Source of the DNA: Limnobaculum parvum
GTDB lineage: Bacteria; Pseudomonadota; Gammaproteobacteria; Enterobacterales; Enterobacteriaceae
Assembly (NCBI RefSeq): GCF_003096015.2
Contig: NZ_CP029185.2
Coordinates: 233,501-297,500 of the forward strand
DNA length: 64,000 nucleotides
Direction of reading: 5' to 3'
Both the position numbers and the translations under genes were made by a program. Under the pieces are notes generated by a model. That model searched no databases, was not told the origin of the DNA, and saw only the letters and a list, made by a program, of their open reading frames with translations. Within the stretch, counting starts at the first letter, position 1; each line of letters starts with the position of its first letter. Positions 43,433 to 53,559 of the stretch are shown piece by piece.

Positions 43433-44809
43433 ATGGCATTGTGGGGCGGTAGGTTTAGCCAAGCGGCGGATCAGCGTTTTAAACTGTTTAATGATTCACT
43501 GCGTTTTGATTATCGTTTAGCCGAGCAGGATATTATTGGTTCAGTCGCGTGGTCAAAAGCGCTGGTGACAGTTAATGTATTAACGGCTGAAGAACAAAAA
43601 AAATTAGAAAAGGCGTTAGATGAGCTTTTAGTTGAAGTTCAAGCTGAACCGGAAGCTATTTTAGCCAGCGATGCAGAAGATATTCATAGCTGGGTAGAGC
43701 AGAAGCTGATTGGTAAAGTGGGTGATTTAGGTAAAAAACTGCATACTGGGCGTAGCCGTAACGATCAGGTCGCCACTGATTTAAAACTGTGGTGCAAGGT
43801 ACAGGTTAACTTGCTGTTAAGTGCGGTAAAAGAGCTACAACAGGCGCTGGTGATGACGGCAGAGCAGAATCAGGACGCGGTAATGCCGGGCTATACTCAC
43901 CTGCAACGCGCTCAACCGGTGACCTTTGCCCACTGGTGTCTGGCCTATACTGAAATGTTAGCTCGTGATGAAAGTCGCCTGCAGGATGCGCTAAAGCGCA
44001 TGGATACCAGCCCGCTGGGTAGTGGCGCATTAGCCGGAACCGCTTACCCAATTGACCGTGACCAGTTAGCTGGCTGGTTAGGCTTTAGTGGTGCAACCCG
44101 TAACAGTCTGGATAGTGTTTCTGACCGTGACCATGTGCTGGAGTTACTCTCTGATGCTTCTATCAGTATGGTGCATCTGTCCCGTTTTGCTGAAGATTTG
44201 ATTTTCTTTAACAGCGGTGAGTCTGGCTTTGTTGAGCTGTCTGATCGAGTGACTTCCGGCTCCTCCCTGATGCCACAGAAGAAAAATCCAGATGCGCTGG
44301 AATTGATTCGCGGTAAATGCGGTCGTGTTCAGGGTGCGCTCAGCGGTATGTTAATGACGCTTAAAGGCCTGCCGTTAGCCTATAACAAAGATATGCAGGA
44401 AGACAAAGAGGGTATCTTTGATGCGCTGGATACTTGGCTGGATTGCCTGCATATGGCGGTGCTGGTACTGGATGGCATTCAGGTTAAACGCCCGCGTTGT
44501 CAGGAAGCGGCTCAGCAGGGCTATGCCAATGCGACAGAGCTGGCGGATTATCTGGTAGCGAAAGGTATTCCGTTCCGTGAAGCCCACCATATTGTAGGAT
44601 CGGCGGTGCTGGAAGCCATTAAGCAGGGCAAAGCCTTGGAAGCACTGTCATTATCACAGCTTAAACAGTTTAATGTGGTAATCGACGAAGATGTCTATCC
44701 TGCGTTATCGCTTCAATCCTGTCTGGAAAAACGCTGTGCTAAAGGCGGGGTTAACCCACAACAGGTTGCCAGTGCAATTGATGCGGCTAAAGTTCGATTA
44801 GATATCTGA
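43433..44809 (+). CDS. argH: Argininosuccinate lyase
   Basis: A 458-residue fumarase/aspartase-superfamily enzyme that splits argininosuccinate into arginine and fumarate. Family marks are HTGRSRNDQVATDLKLW (about 104-120), TPGYTHLQ-type block MPGYTHLQRAQP (about 147), and the mobile-loop signature GSSLMPQKKNPD (about 279-290). Length equals E. coli ArgH (457). A good AGGAG precedes the ATG. In E. coli argH is followed directly by oxyR. Here more than 10 kb of surface-protein genes and a redox pair lie between. Confidence 0.97.
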   Translation: MALWGGRFSQAADQRFKLFNDSLRFDYRLAEQDIIGSVAWSKALVTVNVLTAEEQKKLEKALDELLVEVQAEPEAILASDAEDIHSWVEQKLIGKVGDLGKKLHTGRSRNDQVATDLKLWCKVQVNLLLSAVKELQQALVMTAEQNQDAVMPGYTHLQRAQPVTFAHWCLAYTEMLARDESRLQDALKRMDTSPLGSGALAGTAYPIDRDQLAGWLGFSGATRNSLDSVSDRDHVLELLSDASISMVHLSRFAEDLIFFNSGESGFVELSDRVTSGSSLMPQKKNPDALELIRGKCGRVQGALSGMLMTLKGLPLAYNKDMQEDKEGIFDALDTWLDCLHMAVLVLDGIQVKRPRCQEAAQQGYANATELADYLVAKGIPFREAHHIVGSAVLEAIKQGKALEALSLSQLKQFNVVIDEDVYPALSLQSCLEKRCAKGGVNPQQVASAIDAAKVRLDI

Positions 44810-44833
44810 TTCTGATAATCATGTTGTTATAAA

Positions 44834-44872
44834 AAAGCCCGTAAATATCGTGTAATTTACGGGCTTTAATTT
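44834..44872. terminator. Bidirectional terminator argH / Ail-like gene
   Basis: AAAGCCCGTAAAT (44834-44846) pairs with ATTTACGGGCTTT (44855-44867), 8-base loop, with T-rich sequence after and an A-run before. It serves argH and the convergent gene at 44890. Confidence 0.9.
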
Positions 44873-44889
44873 TTTAATCGATAGGGAAA

Positions 44890-45462
44890 TTAGAAGCGAT
44901 AACCTGCGCCAACGTTAAAACCGTTGGAGGTAAATTGCATTCCTTGGTATTCCATGTGGGTACCTTCGTAACCAATATCGATAGCAAAGTTTTCCATCGG
45001 ATTAACTTGTACTCCGGCACCATACATAAATGTGGTCGTGTGCTTAGTGCCATCTTTATTCATATGGTACATATATTGGTTTTGTTTACTGTATTTGTCT
45101 GCAGAATAATTAAACGTACCTGTAGCTGCACCAAATAGGGAATACAGGCTAACATAATCATTAATACGATAAGCTGGGCCAACAGATAATGAGTAGTAAT
45201 CCACATCACCATGAGCTTTTATATTGTAGCTGCTACGCTGATAATTTTTCTCTGTATTACCGTCCATATAAGTGAATGAAGAAATGACGCTCCATGGGGA
45301 GTCCCACTCATAGCGATATTTAATGTTCACGCCACTAACACCGCCAAATTCTTCAAAGTGGCTTTGAGAATAACCCAGGGTAATGGTTTGATCCTGTGCC
45401 TGAGAAACTTGAGCGAAACCTAAATTCAACAATATGATTGTTGATAAAATAGCCTTATTCAT
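44890..45462 (-). CDS. Ail/OmpX-family outer membrane protein
   Basis: A 190-residue outer-membrane beta-barrel. The signal peptide is residues 1-22 (MNKAILSTIILLNLG, cleavage after VSQA). The mature start QTITLGYSQSHFEEFG, the middle block VDYYSLSVGPAYRINDYVSLY and the C-terminal end VGAGYRF with terminal Phe are typical of the Ail/Lom/PagC/OmpX family of 8-stranded barrels. Members confer adhesion, serum resistance or stress protection. Which of these applies is not visible. A GAGGG ribosome site precedes the ATG. It is the first gene of the inserted surface block and convergent with argH. Confidence 0.9.
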   Translation of the reverse strand: MNKAILSTIILLNLGFAQVSQAQDQTITLGYSQSHFEEFGGVSGVNIKYRYEWDSPWSVISSFTYMDGNTEKNYQRSSYNIKAHGDVDYYSLSVGPAYRINDYVSLYSLFGAATGTFNYSADKYSKQNQYMYHMNKDGTKHTTTFMYGAGVQVNPMENFAIDIGYEGTHMEYQGMQFTSNGFNVGAGYRF

Positions 45463-45721
45463 TAATTACCCTCCTGGTAATGTTTATATTAAAAGCAGAC
45501 TGCTTTTATGCTATTGCAAAAAATAAGAAATAGATTCAGGTTATAAACCTAATATGCTAAATATTGAATTTCTCTCTTTACCTTTCATTTAGTTATGAAG
45601 GGATGGTGACGATATTTTCAATAAAGAATTTTAGCCATATTTTTTTGACAAATATTTTCATATTGAATCCGAAGCTAATTTCAATAGCCTAATCTCATGG
45701 CTGAGATTAGGCTTTCACAAA

Positions 45722-47674
45722 TTAAAAACGAATTCTGAACCCAGCATCAACCCTGACAGGGGTTTCTACTTTATTACCGTTTTGGTAATCCACTTCGGTA
45801 TATATTGATGCATGGTTACTTACTGCTGCATCAACACCAAATCCATACTTGCCAATGTTACCCGAGAAGTCATTATTAAAGTCGATGGTATTAATACTCA
45901 CATTATTCGACTTAATAAATTCACGAGCAACGGCCAGTTTAATATAAGGTTTCACTGCCATATCGTTCGGCGTGAAAGTCGTACTTAACAGTGTACCTAT
46001 TTCGCCCTGTACGCTATCTGTGTCATCAATGTTGGCGTACATACCATGACTTAATTTGTAGTCTGCGCCTTCTATGCGTGAATACTGTACTTTGGCATAG
46101 GGTTCTGCAGAGTATGTTTGCCATAACGGAATATTGTATCCACTTTCAATAGATGCGGTAATGGCATTCTGGCTGTAGCTACCGTTTGCAGTATATCCGC
46201 TATTGCTCTGAGTCTGGATATCATTACTCAGATGGTTTCCTTTAACTACGGTATCAATGTATAAACCGGAGTTGTCCAAATAGGTTAAATAAGCACCGCC
46301 GCCATAGCTGCGGACTTCACCATTTCCACTCTGATCGAATTTCACACCGGTATTGCTATAAGAGGTAAACAGGCCAATCAGCAGTTTGCCTTGGCTCAGA
46401 TCGAGTTGTTTATCCCCACCAATTTCTAGGCCGCTTAAGTTGTTTTTAAAGCCTACGTTATGATGATCGGAAATTCGGCTGTTATCGTTGGTATAACGAG
46501 CCCATACGCCAGCGGAACCCTCTTTATCCAGCGTTAAATCGCCTTGACGTTGGCGCAGAGTTGAAAGCTCAGCCGACAGGATGTAGCTCGGTGCCGCTGC
46601 CATATTCAATACACCTTTAGCGCTATTACTGAGCGTTCTGTTGCCTGAATTTGACGTTGATGCTCCAGAAGACGCTGGTGGCAGGCTGACATCTTCTGCT
46701 GAAGCGTTATCTGTCGGTTTTACTGGTGAAGTATGCAGATACCAGTCGGTACTTTCTCCAGAACGAGCGCTGTATAACTTATATTGGTATACGCCCAGAT
46801 CTACCGTGCCGCCGGAATTGATCAGGCTAAATGCCGCATCGCCCTGATTGGTGTGAATCAGCGTTAAATCGGCGTAGGAAGAGGGTTCTTTACCGCTGTC
46901 GGTAACTTTCAGGCCAAACTGACCAGTAGCGGTACCCGATACATTAATAAAATCACCCGCGTTATTTGCCAGTTGGGTGATCATTTCAAAGTTACCATGA
47001 CCGGATAGATTCTGAATTTCCAGATGGTTAAACTGACCACCAGCCGGGTAAGGAAAGAGGTCGACATGCCCCCCATCAAGGTTCAGATTATTAATTCTGG
47101 TGATCTGTTTTTCCCCCAGAATGGATGGTGCCGGTGCCATGTCACTTTTTTTATACTCGCCGTCAAAGCTGTAGGCAATGCGAAGTAGACCCGCTAGATT
47201 CAAATTTTCAACAATAACATCGGTTTGAGGAGAAGGCTCATTGGTAGTGATGTTAACGGTTTGAACGGTGTTAGTGATATAGACAAAGCCACCCTGAGCT
47301 ACATTTAAATAGCCAACAGAACGAGTGTTTTCTGAGAAATCTAAATTACCACCAGCGTTAACCTGAGTATCACGAATCAGAGCGCCGTAGTTAGCATTAA
47401 GCATCAACGAACCACCCTGATTAACGGTGGTTCCGTTAGCTACGCCGTCCTGGATATAGATGTACCCACGGTCACTAACAGTATTATTGTTAATTATGCC
47501 ACCCTGCGAAACCATTTGGGCGCTGCGAATATAACCATTAGGGAGCGGAGGAGATGCGACAATGAACTCATTACTTACTGTAATACCATAAACACCTTCA
47601 GTAAAAGCCAGTGTATTGGTTGAAAATCCTAAAAGTAATGCGCTAATGGTACATGCCAGCAATGTCTTTTCCAT
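45722..47674 (-). CDS. Small type Va autotransporter
   Basis: A 650-residue autotransporter. A plain signal peptide (1-23, cleavage after NTLA) is present and there is no extended region. The passenger, about 24-320, is a short AIDA/pertactin-like beta-helix with motifs such as GGIINNNTVSDRG and VNQGGSLMLN, ending in SGESTDWYLHTS. A Ser-rich linker (about 325-350) follows, then an autotransporter barrel (about 380-650, beginning GSAGVWARYTND) ending AGFRIRF. It probably displays a short adhesin-like domain. There is no protease motif. It lies between the Ail-like gene and the divergent lipoprotein gene. Confidence 0.92.
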   Translation of the reverse strand: MEKTLLACTISALLLGFSTNTLAFTEGVYGITVSNEFIVASPPLPNGYIRSAQMVSQGGIINNNTVSDRGYIYIQDGVANGTTVNQGGSLMLNANYGALIRDTQVNAGGNLDFSENTRSVGYLNVAQGGFVYITNTVQTVNITTNEPSPQTDVIVENLNLAGLLRIAYSFDGEYKKSDMAPAPSILGEKQITRINNLNLDGGHVDLFPYPAGGQFNHLEIQNLSGHGNFEMITQLANNAGDFINVSGTATGQFGLKVTDSGKEPSSYADLTLIHTNQGDAAFSLINSGGTVDLGVYQYKLYSARSGESTDWYLHTSPVKPTDNASAEDVSLPPASSGASTSNSGNRTLSNSAKGVLNMAAAPSYILSAELSTLRQRQGDLTLDKEGSAGVWARYTNDNSRISDHHNVGFKNNLSGLEIGGDKQLDLSQGKLLIGLFTSYSNTGVKFDQSGNGEVRSYGGGAYLTYLDNSGLYIDTVVKGNHLSNDIQTQSNSGYTANGSYSQNAITASIESGYNIPLWQTYSAEPYAKVQYSRIEGADYKLSHGMYANIDDTDSVQGEIGTLLSTTFTPNDMAVKPYIKLAVAREFIKSNNVSINTIDFNNDFSGNIGKYGFGVDAAVSNHASIYTEVDYQNGNKVETPVRVDAGFRIRF

Positions 47675-48085
47675 AAAACCCTCAGAGTCCTTTTTAGATG
47701 AATTAATTGATTTATTTTTTATATCGCGAGTTTTTTATTTATTTTTTCTCGTCGAGAAGATTTTCTGAACTTAATTCTCAAAAGTTATAGCAGCGAAATT
47801 ATATAAAAATATTTTATAAATAAGTATAAGAATTTTTTTACGATAAGTGAGGATATGGGTTATTTTTTTAGATTTATTATTTAGATATTAAGGGGCTGTT
47901 AATTATATTGACTGGCTGGATTTTTGGTTTTTTTTGTCATTAATTTTTATTGTTTTCGGTATAATTATCGGCAAGAGTGGGCGTTTTAGATCCTTATCCC
48001 TCTTTTCTGCGCGAGTCAGATATAGTAGCGGCAAGGAAATAATACTGTTCTAATGTTTTTTTGTTTAGCCCGAGGGGCTTTTTTA
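47675..48085. other. AT-rich divergent intergenic region
   Basis: A 411-base region, strongly AT-rich with long T runs, between the small autotransporter and the lipoprotein gene. A TATAAT is at 47960-47965 but no well-spaced -35 goes with it. I see no gene or RNA. Confidence 0.45.
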
Positions 48086-49264
48086 ATGCGCTATTTTAGT
48101 TTGCTATTTTTGTTATTGTTGACCGCCTGTAAAAATGATGGCTTATTAATAACTTCTTCTGAGCCTAATCTTTCAACGATGCCTGTTGAATCAGCTAGAC
48201 AGATTTATCCGGTGATTGCGCCAATAAATCCACCTGATGGTTTACGCCCTTGCTGTGCGTTTGGCTATAACCTTGGGGTTAGCGTTATTGGTATTCCGCT
48301 GCCGATCTACCAAATTGGTAATATTGTTGAGGCCAATAAACTGGGTACTCATCATTATAGTGATAGTCTGTTGGACACGGCAGCCAATTTGTTGAACGTT
48401 TCTGATGAGCGAGTAGGGCATATCTACACCGACCGGGGCGGTTTTCTGGATATCGCTCATGTTCGCGATACGGCAGATAATACTTTCTACCTGTTCAGCC
48501 AAATTTATCCACGCTTGGGTCAGGCATGGCAGCTTGAGTTGGGTGATGAGTTGGCGAAACGCCAGTTTGTTTTTACCGCGTTTACACCGCCATCCAGTCC
48601 AGAAGAACGTTATACCTTAAGCGCTTATTTAGCCGCACAGCTCGCTTTTCAGATGGCTGCTTGGCACGAGATAGCGCAGTGGTATGGGTTATTGGATGTT
48701 CCCGGCTTTCCCGAGGAGGTATCGGGTTTCTCACCGGAAGATCTGTATTCCAATTTATTAGGCTCGAGATTAGCGCTAACGTCTATTTTGCAAGGGCATG
48801 CCGGCAGTTTGGAACAGTATCAACAGTCGGTGACTCAACTGCTACCAAAGGCACTGGAACAGCTGGGTGCAGAAACTTATGAAGGTACTAAGCGGCAATT
48901 TATGCTGTTGGATGGAAAGTGGTGGGATAGCCAGCGTCGGGTACCTGAAAAATTTTTAGTGCTTTATCGTAATTATGATACGGGCAGCAATCGTATTCCT
49001 TCCCACGATTCATTGTTAACAGATCGGTTGCTACGCCTGAGTTTGCCTGATGTATGGCAAGGTATTGTGTTAAATCAGATTGGTGAATTTCGTCTTTTGC
49101 CCAGCAATAATATGGAACGGTTACCGGTACCCGATAGTTATTGGACGGTGAAAGATTTTTCGGCTCTGGCGGAACAGGCTCAAATTGTAGATGAGAGTGA
49201 GCTGCGCTCAGTTCGTGCGATGTCTCAGAGCGTTTCTCATAGCACGGTGGTGAAGAAGGATTAA
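48086..49264 (+). CDS. DUF4056-type lipoprotein
   Basis: A 392-residue lipoprotein. I chose the ATG at 48086 (GAGGGG 7 bases upstream, then MRYFSLLFLLLLTAC). The lipobox LLTAC puts the lipidated cysteine at 15. The following Lys-Asn at +2/+3 does not show the Asp +2 retention signal, so outer-membrane sorting is likely. Conserved-looking blocks are RPCCAFGYNLGVSVIGIPLP, LGTHHYSDSLLDTAANL and AAWHEIAQWYG, which I associate with DUF4056; the role is unknown. The HEIAQW block resembles a metal or catalytic motif but is not proof of protease activity. The gene is convergent with the two-partner secretion genes. Confidence 0.8.
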   Translation: MRYFSLLFLLLLTACKNDGLLITSSEPNLSTMPVESARQIYPVIAPINPPDGLRPCCAFGYNLGVSVIGIPLPIYQIGNIVEANKLGTHHYSDSLLDTAANLLNVSDERVGHIYTDRGGFLDIAHVRDTADNTFYLFSQIYPRLGQAWQLELGDELAKRQFVFTAFTPPSSPEERYTLSAYLAAQLAFQMAAWHEIAQWYGLLDVPGFPEEVSGFSPEDLYSNLLGSRLALTSILQGHAGSLEQYQQSVTQLLPKALEQLGAETYEGTKRQFMLLDGKWWDSQRRVPEKFLVLYRNYDTGSNRIPSHDSLLTDRLLRLSLPDVWQGIVLNQIGEFRLLPSNNMERLPVPDSYWTVKDFSALAEQAQIVDESELRSVRAMSQSVSHSTVVKKD

Positions 49265-49300
49265 TTGCTCAAGTATTCTGTTCATTGATAGATAAAAATA

Positions 49301-49330
49301 ACAACGGATAGTGTGGTAACTATCCGTTGT
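49301..49330. terminator. Hairpin between lipoprotein and tpsA
   Basis: ACAACGGATAGT (49301-49312) pairs perfectly with ACTATCCGTTGT (49319-49330), 6-base loop, between two convergent genes. T-runs are poor. Confidence 0.65.
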
Positions 49331-49360
49331 CAGGTTCGACCAAATAAGTGGCTCAATCTC

Positions 49361-52300
49361 TTATAGCTTCATGACAGCGTAAACCTGAGGAACTTGAACG
49401 GTTTGTTTGGTGCCATCAGCTTGAATGACTTCACGATTGATTAACCAAATGATATCTGAAGTCAGATTACTCATCTGCTCTGATGTCAGGGGAGCTCCTA
49501 AAGGGATATTAAATTTTTGAGCAAACTCAAGCCCCGCCTTTATCAGCGCAGCATACTGATCTTCATCATTGGTAGATTGGTTTAAAAGATGTTGTCCTGC
49601 TAGATTGCTGATTTGGTCACGAACAAACTGTTGTCCATAATAATCATCGCTTAAACGCTTATGCGTATTATTGTGTTCAGTCTTTAAGCTATTGACCATA
49701 TAGTCTGAAGCTAACCAAGTTTTATAATGAGTAAACTTCGGATCGCTTTCTACCTGAGCACTGTTACTTACGGCAGGGGACATTATGTACAGGTTGGAAT
49801 CTGGTAACGGTATATTTTGAGCGGGTGAAGTGGCAACAATATTTATTTCTCCAGGGCCGCTGATTTCATTAACTTGCACTGTGACCCGATCGATATTCAT
49901 CGTGGGAATATTGATATTTGGCCGATAGCTTTCCTGATGTGGATTTACTGGGGTTTGGTCATTATCATTATATGGTGGAGCATTATTGATGATTTCATCA
50001 GACTGTAGAATGATATTTGGCGTTACAGTACTCGATGTGTATTGATTGTCTAACTGAGTGTTAGCACCGTAATGTATTACAGTGCCAACTTCATCAATAG
50101 AACGAATGCCTGAAATTTTAATATTGGCCATATTATGGGTGTCAATATTCAGGGCGTTTCCTGCGGTGATTTGACTTTCATCATTTAAAACGGAATCGGC
50201 AGAAATGGTCAAATTACCACCGGCTAAAATTTTCGCCGGGTCGTTTTCTGTAATCGTCGTCTCTCTGGTTATTTGAGTATAAGTGTATTTATAGTAGTCA
50301 CTCGAGCCCTGCACAGGATTTTCTGGAGAGAGAACGTAGGTAATATTGTTGTTATCCTGATAAAAACTGAGCTGATCGAGAGTATAGCGATTATTGGGGT
50401 TGTTAAGAGAATATTCAGTGATGTTCTCGTGGGATACTTCTCGTAACTCAGTGGCAAAGTGGTCATTAATGTTTTGTAGATGATTGACTGCAAGCTTCAA
50501 ATTCCCTTGTGCTTCAATAGTGGCACTATGGTTATGGATCTCGCTTGCCAGACCGGATGCCCGACCGTTTTCATCTAGCGTCTGACCGATTGATATATCA
50601 CCATTGCTGAAAATCTGTGAATGGGCGTAGTTATTTAAAACATTGGTGCCAATATTAATACTTGTACCACCAGTCAGTGTGGCGGCGGAGCCATTTTCAA
50701 AACGGTTATTTATTGTATTAGCCTGCAGTTGCAGCCAGATACCATGAATACGGCCGGTACCATAGTTATCGATTTGTTGGGCTTGCAGGTGAGTGAGCAT
50801 TCCTTCAATCAGTCCGCGATTAGTTAGTGTTCCACGGATGTTTAGCTGTGTTGTGTTAGCGCTGATTTCACTAGAAGCATCATTATTTAGTGAAGCGGCG
50901 TTCAACGTTAGTTGGTTTGCATACAGCCTACCACCTAAATTGCTCCAACTGCTGCTCGTCTCTGCATTCAGGCTATTGTTGACATACAGGTGAGTTGAAT
51001 CGGTATTGATACCACCATGCTGCGCTTGTAATACCATACTGTCTGCACTAACTTGAGCGCCGGACAGATTGATGCCGTTAGCAACAACATTGATTTCGCC
51101 AGTAGCGGCAATCTGTCCTTGCAGGTTAGCGGATTGTGCAGCTTTGATAGCGATATCGCCGTGGCCTGTCATCTCGCCATTGTCGTTAACGCCTGCCGCA
51201 AGTAGAGCTTCACTGGTATTATTAAAGTTGGCAGCCACCAACATAATATCATTTAATGACACTAGCGCTGATGCGTTAACAATACTGTTGGTGGCTCTTA
51301 GATTGATTTTACCGCCGCTGAAAACCTTAGAACGATTGTAGAAGCTTTGTCCCGAACTCAGGTTAAGACCGGCAAAGGCGAAAATATCCGCTTCGTTAAC
51401 AATCGAGCCATCGGCATTCAGTATTAACTGGTCTTCACTGCGCATTAATTTGCTGTTGATGAAGTTGCCGCTGATACTGTAATTCCCTGTACCTTTGCTG
51501 TATAGGGTGCCTTTGTTATGTAATGAATCAGAAGTGGTTAGCGTGAGGTTGTGGTCTGCACCGATAGTCCCTGCGTTGGTGACTGAGCCAACTGCATTGA
51601 TGGTGGCATTATTGTTAGTGTAAATCGTGCCATCATTTAGCAAACTTCCTTTAGTTGTCAGGTTTAGGTCGCTACTGGTGCTGATGGTACCGTTATTGTT
51701 CACGCCATTATCCGCATGAATTTCAAGCGTGTCACGACTGTATAGCGTACCGTTATTCAACAGACTACCCGCAGTAGTCAATGTTAATCTACTGTCAGAG
51801 CCAATAGTGCCTTGATTGGTTACATTGCCACCCGCATTCAGTGAAACCAAACCTTTACCATAAATCATTTTTTGGTTAAACAAGGTTCCGTATGTCGTAA
51901 GACTGAGGTTGCGGTCAGCACTGATAGTCCCATAATTGGAGATTGACTGGTCAGCGTTAATCCATAGATCGCCTTTACTGTGTAGGATGCCGCTGTTAAA
52001 AAATGCGTTTTGGCTGGTCAGTGTTGCGCCGTCAGACGCACTCATGTCGCCCTGATTAGTCAGGGGACCACCACTATTAACACTCAGGAAACCATCACTG
52101 ATAATTTGAGCGCCTGCGGTATTGTTGAGATATCCGCGCGTACTCACGGTGGTACGACCGCTGCTCTTTAAAGTACCTTTATTATCAAGGGTATTGGCAG
52201 AAATAGACAGTTCTTGACCGGTAACAATGGTACCGCTGTTAGTGATATTCGCACTGCTCTTGACCGTGGCTTTTTTACTGACAGAAATCGCACCCTGATT

Positions 52301-53478
52301 AGTCAGATCAGCCTGAGTACTTATGGAGGCATTTCCTGCGGCGCTAATTTTACCTGTGCTGGTATTTTCTATTTTGCCTTCCGCGCTGAGCGTAACATCC
52401 TGATTACCTTGCAGTGTTCCCTGATTATTTATACCTTGCTGAGTGGAGATTTGCAGGTTTTGCGCACTATTGATGGTGCCTTTGTTCTCAATACGGCCAT
52501 CGGCAGTAATCACCACAGAACCCGCTTGAGTACCGATATGACCGGCGTTACGAACGCCAACGCCGTTTTCGGTGCCCACCATACGAATACTGTTAGCGTA
52601 CATCCCCCCAATGCGGACACGTCAACCGAGAACTCTGGGCTGTTGGCATCACGGCCACCCTGTTTTTCCACGCGTTTAGTATCTGCACTGACTTTGTTCT
52701 TACCCGTCACCACATTTAATTCATTGGCCCATACACCAGCGTTCACTTCAACGGATTGAGCTACGATATCCGTATAACTTTGTTTGCTGCTGTCCAGCCC
52801 TTTGCCCTGAATGGTGACTTTTCCTTGACGGACATCATAGCCTTCAAGATTGCCGTTATTCATCACCGGAGTACCGGTAGTTAACGTTGCCCGATCGGAG
52901 TTGATAAATCCACAGCCGTCACAGGTAATACCGGATGGGTTGGCAATAACCACCTGTGCTTTTTGTCCAGCGACTTCAACATAACCATTCAGGTGGCTTG
53001 GGTCCCGAGAGTTGACTTCATTCAGAATGACCTTAGCGCTGCCCTTGGCCATATTAGGGTTACCGTCAATATATCCACCTAACTGTGTTTGTACTGACGA
53101 TCCTGAGTTATTAAGAATGGCACCGCGATTATCGACATCGAACTGGCTGTAGGTGTTGCGTGAAACCCCTCCAGAGCTTGGTGCCTGAATATTGACTTGA
53201 GGTGTACCATTATCGCTATTGAGAATGGTTGGCTGCTGATTACCCGGAGCATTTGGGTCAGCCACAATATTGGCTTGAGCCGGTAAACTGATGCTGACTA
53301 AGCCCAATGCGATACTGGTCATTAATACTAGCGGAGACAGGCCAGCAATGAGCTGACCAAAGGTTTGTCCACGGCCAGATGATGAGCTTTCTGCTGAGTG
53401 AGTCCCTGCTATCTCAGGCACGACCATCAGCATGCCCCGTGCGCGGTTAAAAATTACGCGATATAAATTCTTGTTCAT
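49361..53478 (-). pseudogene. Two-partner secretion exoprotein (TpsA), frameshifted and short
   Basis: Filamentous-haemagglutinin-like exoprotein. The N-terminal part (53478 to about 52610) has an extended signal peptide region (MNKNLYRVIFNRARGMLMV), a signal core, and the TPS secretion domain with NTYSQFDVDNRGAILNNS and IANPSGITCDGCGFIN. Its frame is lost at a run of six G (plus strand C at 52604-52609). One extra G would join it in frame to the second part (52603 to 49361), full of FHA-type repeats such as GTLYSKGTG and NAGTIGADHNLTLTT. The joined product would be 1372 residues. It stops at VPQVYAVMKL, a place where long TpsA/CdiA-like proteins normally continue into the C-terminal half, so any toxin or CT domain is missing. 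The partner tpsB is intact. Confidence 0.85.
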
Positions 53479-53559
53479 GAATAAATCCCTTTTCTTTCAA
53501 AGGTGTAATAATTATTATTTGTAGTCTTTCTATTAGATAATTTCAGCATCCATGCAGTC

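Noticed and set aside
52214..52759. 181-codon plus-strand frame opposite tpsA
   Set aside because: It is antisense to the TPS exoprotein repeats and has no recognisable domain or start signal.
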